Part shown: one piece after another, positions 63,770-64,000 of the stretch
How the letters are laid out: every line of letters begins with the position of its first letter
Numbering within the stretch: the stretch's first letter is position 1
Assembly: GCF_001729485.1 (NCBI RefSeq)
Contig: NZ_CP017157.1
Coordinates: 1,054,001 to 1,118,000, forward strand
Direction: 5' to 3'
Source of the DNA: Streptomyces lydicus
Lineage (GTDB): Bacteria; Actinomycetota; Actinomycetes; Streptomycetales; Streptomycetaceae
DNA: 64,000 nucleotides
Position numbers and translations under genes: made by a program
Notes under the pieces: generated by a model
What the model was told of the DNA's origin: nothing
The model's database searches: none
The model's input: the letters and a program-made list of their open reading frames with translations, nothing else

Positions 63770-64000
63770 ATGCAGTCACACACCGGCGGCCGACCCGCGA
63801 GCCCCCGCCGCCTCATCCTCGCCACCCGTAACGCCGGCAAGATCGGCGAACTCCACGCCATCCTGGAAGCGGCCGGCCTCGACGTCGAACTCGTCGGCGC
63901 CGACGCCTACCCCGACGTCCCCGACGTCAAGGAAACCGGCGTCACCTTCGCGGAGAACGCCCTCCTCAAGGCGCACGCACTCGCCCGGGCCACCGGCCAC
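63770..64000 (+). CDS. rdgB: RdgB/HAM1 family non-canonical purine NTP pyrophosphatase, 5' part
   Basis: 77 residues to the window edge. LILATRNAGKIGELHAIL (about 16-33), ETGVTFAENALLKAHALA and the preceding PDVPDVKE are hallmarks of the family, which hydrolyses dITP and XTP to keep them out of nucleic acids. Incomplete at the 3' end. Confidence 0.9.
   Translation, partial: MQSHTGGRPASPRRLILATRNAGKIGELHAILEAAGLDVELVGADAYPDVPDVKETGVTFAENALLKAHALARATGH

Overview
The window is high-GC actinobacterial chromosome, almost certainly Streptomyces. Codons are strongly G/C at third positions, GTG and TTG starts are common, and genes sit in short overlapping operons. Marker genes include an SsgA-like sporulation protein, a DasR-type GlcNAc PTS (nagE1/nagE2/nagF), a SigU-like ECF sigma factor with its anti-sigma partner, HU, murA, ClpS with a DUF2017 protein, and a CysO/CysM/Mec cysteine cassette. 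From memory, the gene order closely follows the conserved core around SCO2959 to SCO2901 of S. coelicolor, so most of the window is core chromosome with a few accessory patches.

Layout. 1-2034: the edge-truncated, minus-strand gene for an asparagine-synthetase-like (lasso/macrolactam-type) cyclase. 2.3-5.2 kb: a nitrate block with a NarK transporter and the HemD/winged-helix regulator NnaR, each preceded by a GlnR-like box. 5.2-8.4 kb: a methyltransferase, a CGNR zinc-finger protein, and the sigma/anti-sigma pair. 8.5-16 kb: HelD-like helicase, a structured RNA with its own terminator, malic enzyme, HU, murA and YqgE. 16.2-19.7 kb: an unknown protein, a fused remnant of a divergent LysR/MFS pair, a DUF3039 protein and a GH20 hexosaminidase. 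20.1-25.4 kb: a three-gene molybdenum-hydroxylase-like operon with two oddities, a roughly 500-residue low-complexity extension on the [2Fe-2S] subunit and loss of active-site motifs in the large subunit. 25.6-31 kb: a small AT-richer orphan, tRNA-Cys, an alpha/beta hydrolase, an MFS transporter, a ~380-bp palindromic element and an SF2 helicase. 31.3-38.5 kb: an IclR regulator, a Lon-like membrane protease, a four-gene betaine/choline-type ABC transporter, and a divergent Lrp/hpd pair sharing a palindromic operator. 38.5-46.2 kb: FAD oxidase, small proteins, a flavin disulfide reductase-like protein, ssgG and two RDD membrane proteins. 46.6-53.5 kb: a secreted M6 protease, NAD salvage genes (pncA, pncB) and clpS-DUF2017. 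53.8-57.5 kb: an amino-acid permease, then mec, a cysteine-rich leader peptide, cysO and cysM. 57.9-64 kb: a metallo-beta-lactamase-fold protein, the PTS genes with DasR sites, RNase PH, a lipoprotein and the start of rdgB.

How the genes work together. NarK and NnaR form a nitrogen-responsive nitrate module. Mec, CysO and CysM make up the sulfur-carrier route to cysteine, and the upstream leader peptide probably senses cysteine supply. NagE1/NagE2 with NagF import GlcNAc, and the cytoplasmic GH20 enzyme may process chitin- or wall-derived amino sugars. PncA and PncB salvage NAD precursors. Several genes have a TAnnnT-like -10 box 6-8 nt from the start codon, which predicts leaderless transcripts.

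The observations most worth a second look are the degenerate xanthine-dehydrogenase-like complex with its His-rich, W-motif extension, the structured RNA upstream of malic enzyme, the long palindrome at 28.7-29.1 kb, and the CysO tail that appears to need trimming by the neighbouring JAMM protease.
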